DNA of 64,000 nucleotides from Limnobacter sp. CACIAM 66H1 (lineage in GTDB: Bacteria > Pseudomonadota > Gammaproteobacteria > Burkholderiales > Burkholderiaceae_B), in assembly GCF_001601825.1 (NCBI RefSeq), contig NZ_LUJK01000009.1, positions 19,732 through 83,731 on the forward strand, written 5' to 3'. A program made the translations under genes and the position numbers. The notes under the pieces were generated by a model. It saw nothing but the letters and a program-made list of their open reading frames with translations. It had not been told where the DNA came from and did no database searches. How positions within the stretch are numbered: position 1 is the stretch's first letter; each line of letters opens with the position of its first letter. Positions 63,997 to 64,000 of the stretch are shown piece by piece.

Positions 63997-64000
63997 TTGA
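63892..64000 (+). other. attC recombination site, cut at window end
   Basis: R'' GCCTAAC (63892-63898), L'' GTTCAACCGG, a long imperfect hairpin with GGCGTC-type arms, L' CCGGTTAACTCAAAC and R' starting GTTGA at 63996. The R''-L''/L'-R' order and the unpaired bases are those of integron attC sites. About 109 bp are visible and only the last bases of R' are missing. Confidence 0.88.

Overview
The window looks like chromosome of a heterotrophic, aerobic betaproteobacterium. Its moderate GC, the set of families (TonB/PepSY iron uptake, AhpCF, AlkB, FadH, many TetR/AraC/MocR regulators) and the protein style fit Burkholderiales, with Limnobacter as my best guess. That name is an inference; no rRNA or tRNA gene is visible to confirm it.

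Layout. 1-1.2 kb: 3'-truncated PhoD-like metallophosphatase. 1.3-7.3 kb: iron uptake block with DUF3649, PepSY and DUF3325 genes on the plus strand facing piuC and a siderophore receptor on the minus strand; both promoters carry Fur-box-like sequences. 7.4-9.7 kb: ahpC-ahpF peroxide defence. 10-14.8 kb: TetR regulator divergent from two secreted lipoprotein hydrolases (an alpha/beta hydrolase and a ceramidase-like enzyme). 15.2-16.1 kb: DedA-rhodanese fusion. 16.3-19.7 kb: phosphonate-type ABC transporter followed by a degenerate metallophosphoesterase. 19.7-26.4 kb: gamma-glutamyltransferase, GNAT-nitrilase fusion, and a MocR/MFS/LysE locus with repeated operator sites. 26.4-30.4 kb: desaturase with its ferredoxin reductase, HMG-CoA reductase and a coiled-coil protein. 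30.6-36.3 kb: TetR-RND efflux-nitroreductase operon with a palindromic operator. 36.4-42.4 kb: SGNH hydrolase, SIMPL protein, an old-yellow-enzyme/membrane protein/TetR operon, a metallo-beta-lactamase-like protein and PpnP. 42.7-45.6 kb: two tandem secreted-type proteins with LapA/BapA-like N-terminal modules and low-complexity bodies. 45.7-60.6 kb: lipid and alkane catabolism (nitronate monooxygenase, GMC alcohol oxidase, thioesterase, AlkB, two AraC regulators, FadH, lipase/esterase, acyl-CoA dehydrogenase, MaoC hydratase, thiolase-like protein, acyl-CoA synthetase). 60.7-62.8 kb: pirin and a metal-dependent hydrolase. 63.1-64 kb: an integron gene cassette with an almost complete attC site, carrying a possible PD-(D/E)XK nuclease-fold protein.

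How the genes work together: alkanes and lipids are opened by AlkB, esterases and the lipoprotein hydrolases, oxidised by the GMC enzyme, activated by the acyl-CoA synthetase and passed through a beta-oxidation-like operon. Iron for AlkB, the desaturase and Fe-S enzymes comes through the Fur-controlled block, and AhpCF removes peroxide. Efflux and several TetR/AraC regulators suggest sensing of hydrophobic compounds.

Two general features stand out. Four conserved genes (PepSY, ahpF, phnE, RND pump) are each broken by a single-base change in a homopolymer run, which points first to sequencing error. Almost all convergent gene pairs have stop codons that abut or overlap, leaving no room for ordinary terminators. 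The most novel candidates are the integron cassette protein, the tandem surface proteins, the thiolase-like protein lacking its nucleophile, and the transporter-linked degenerate phosphoesterase.
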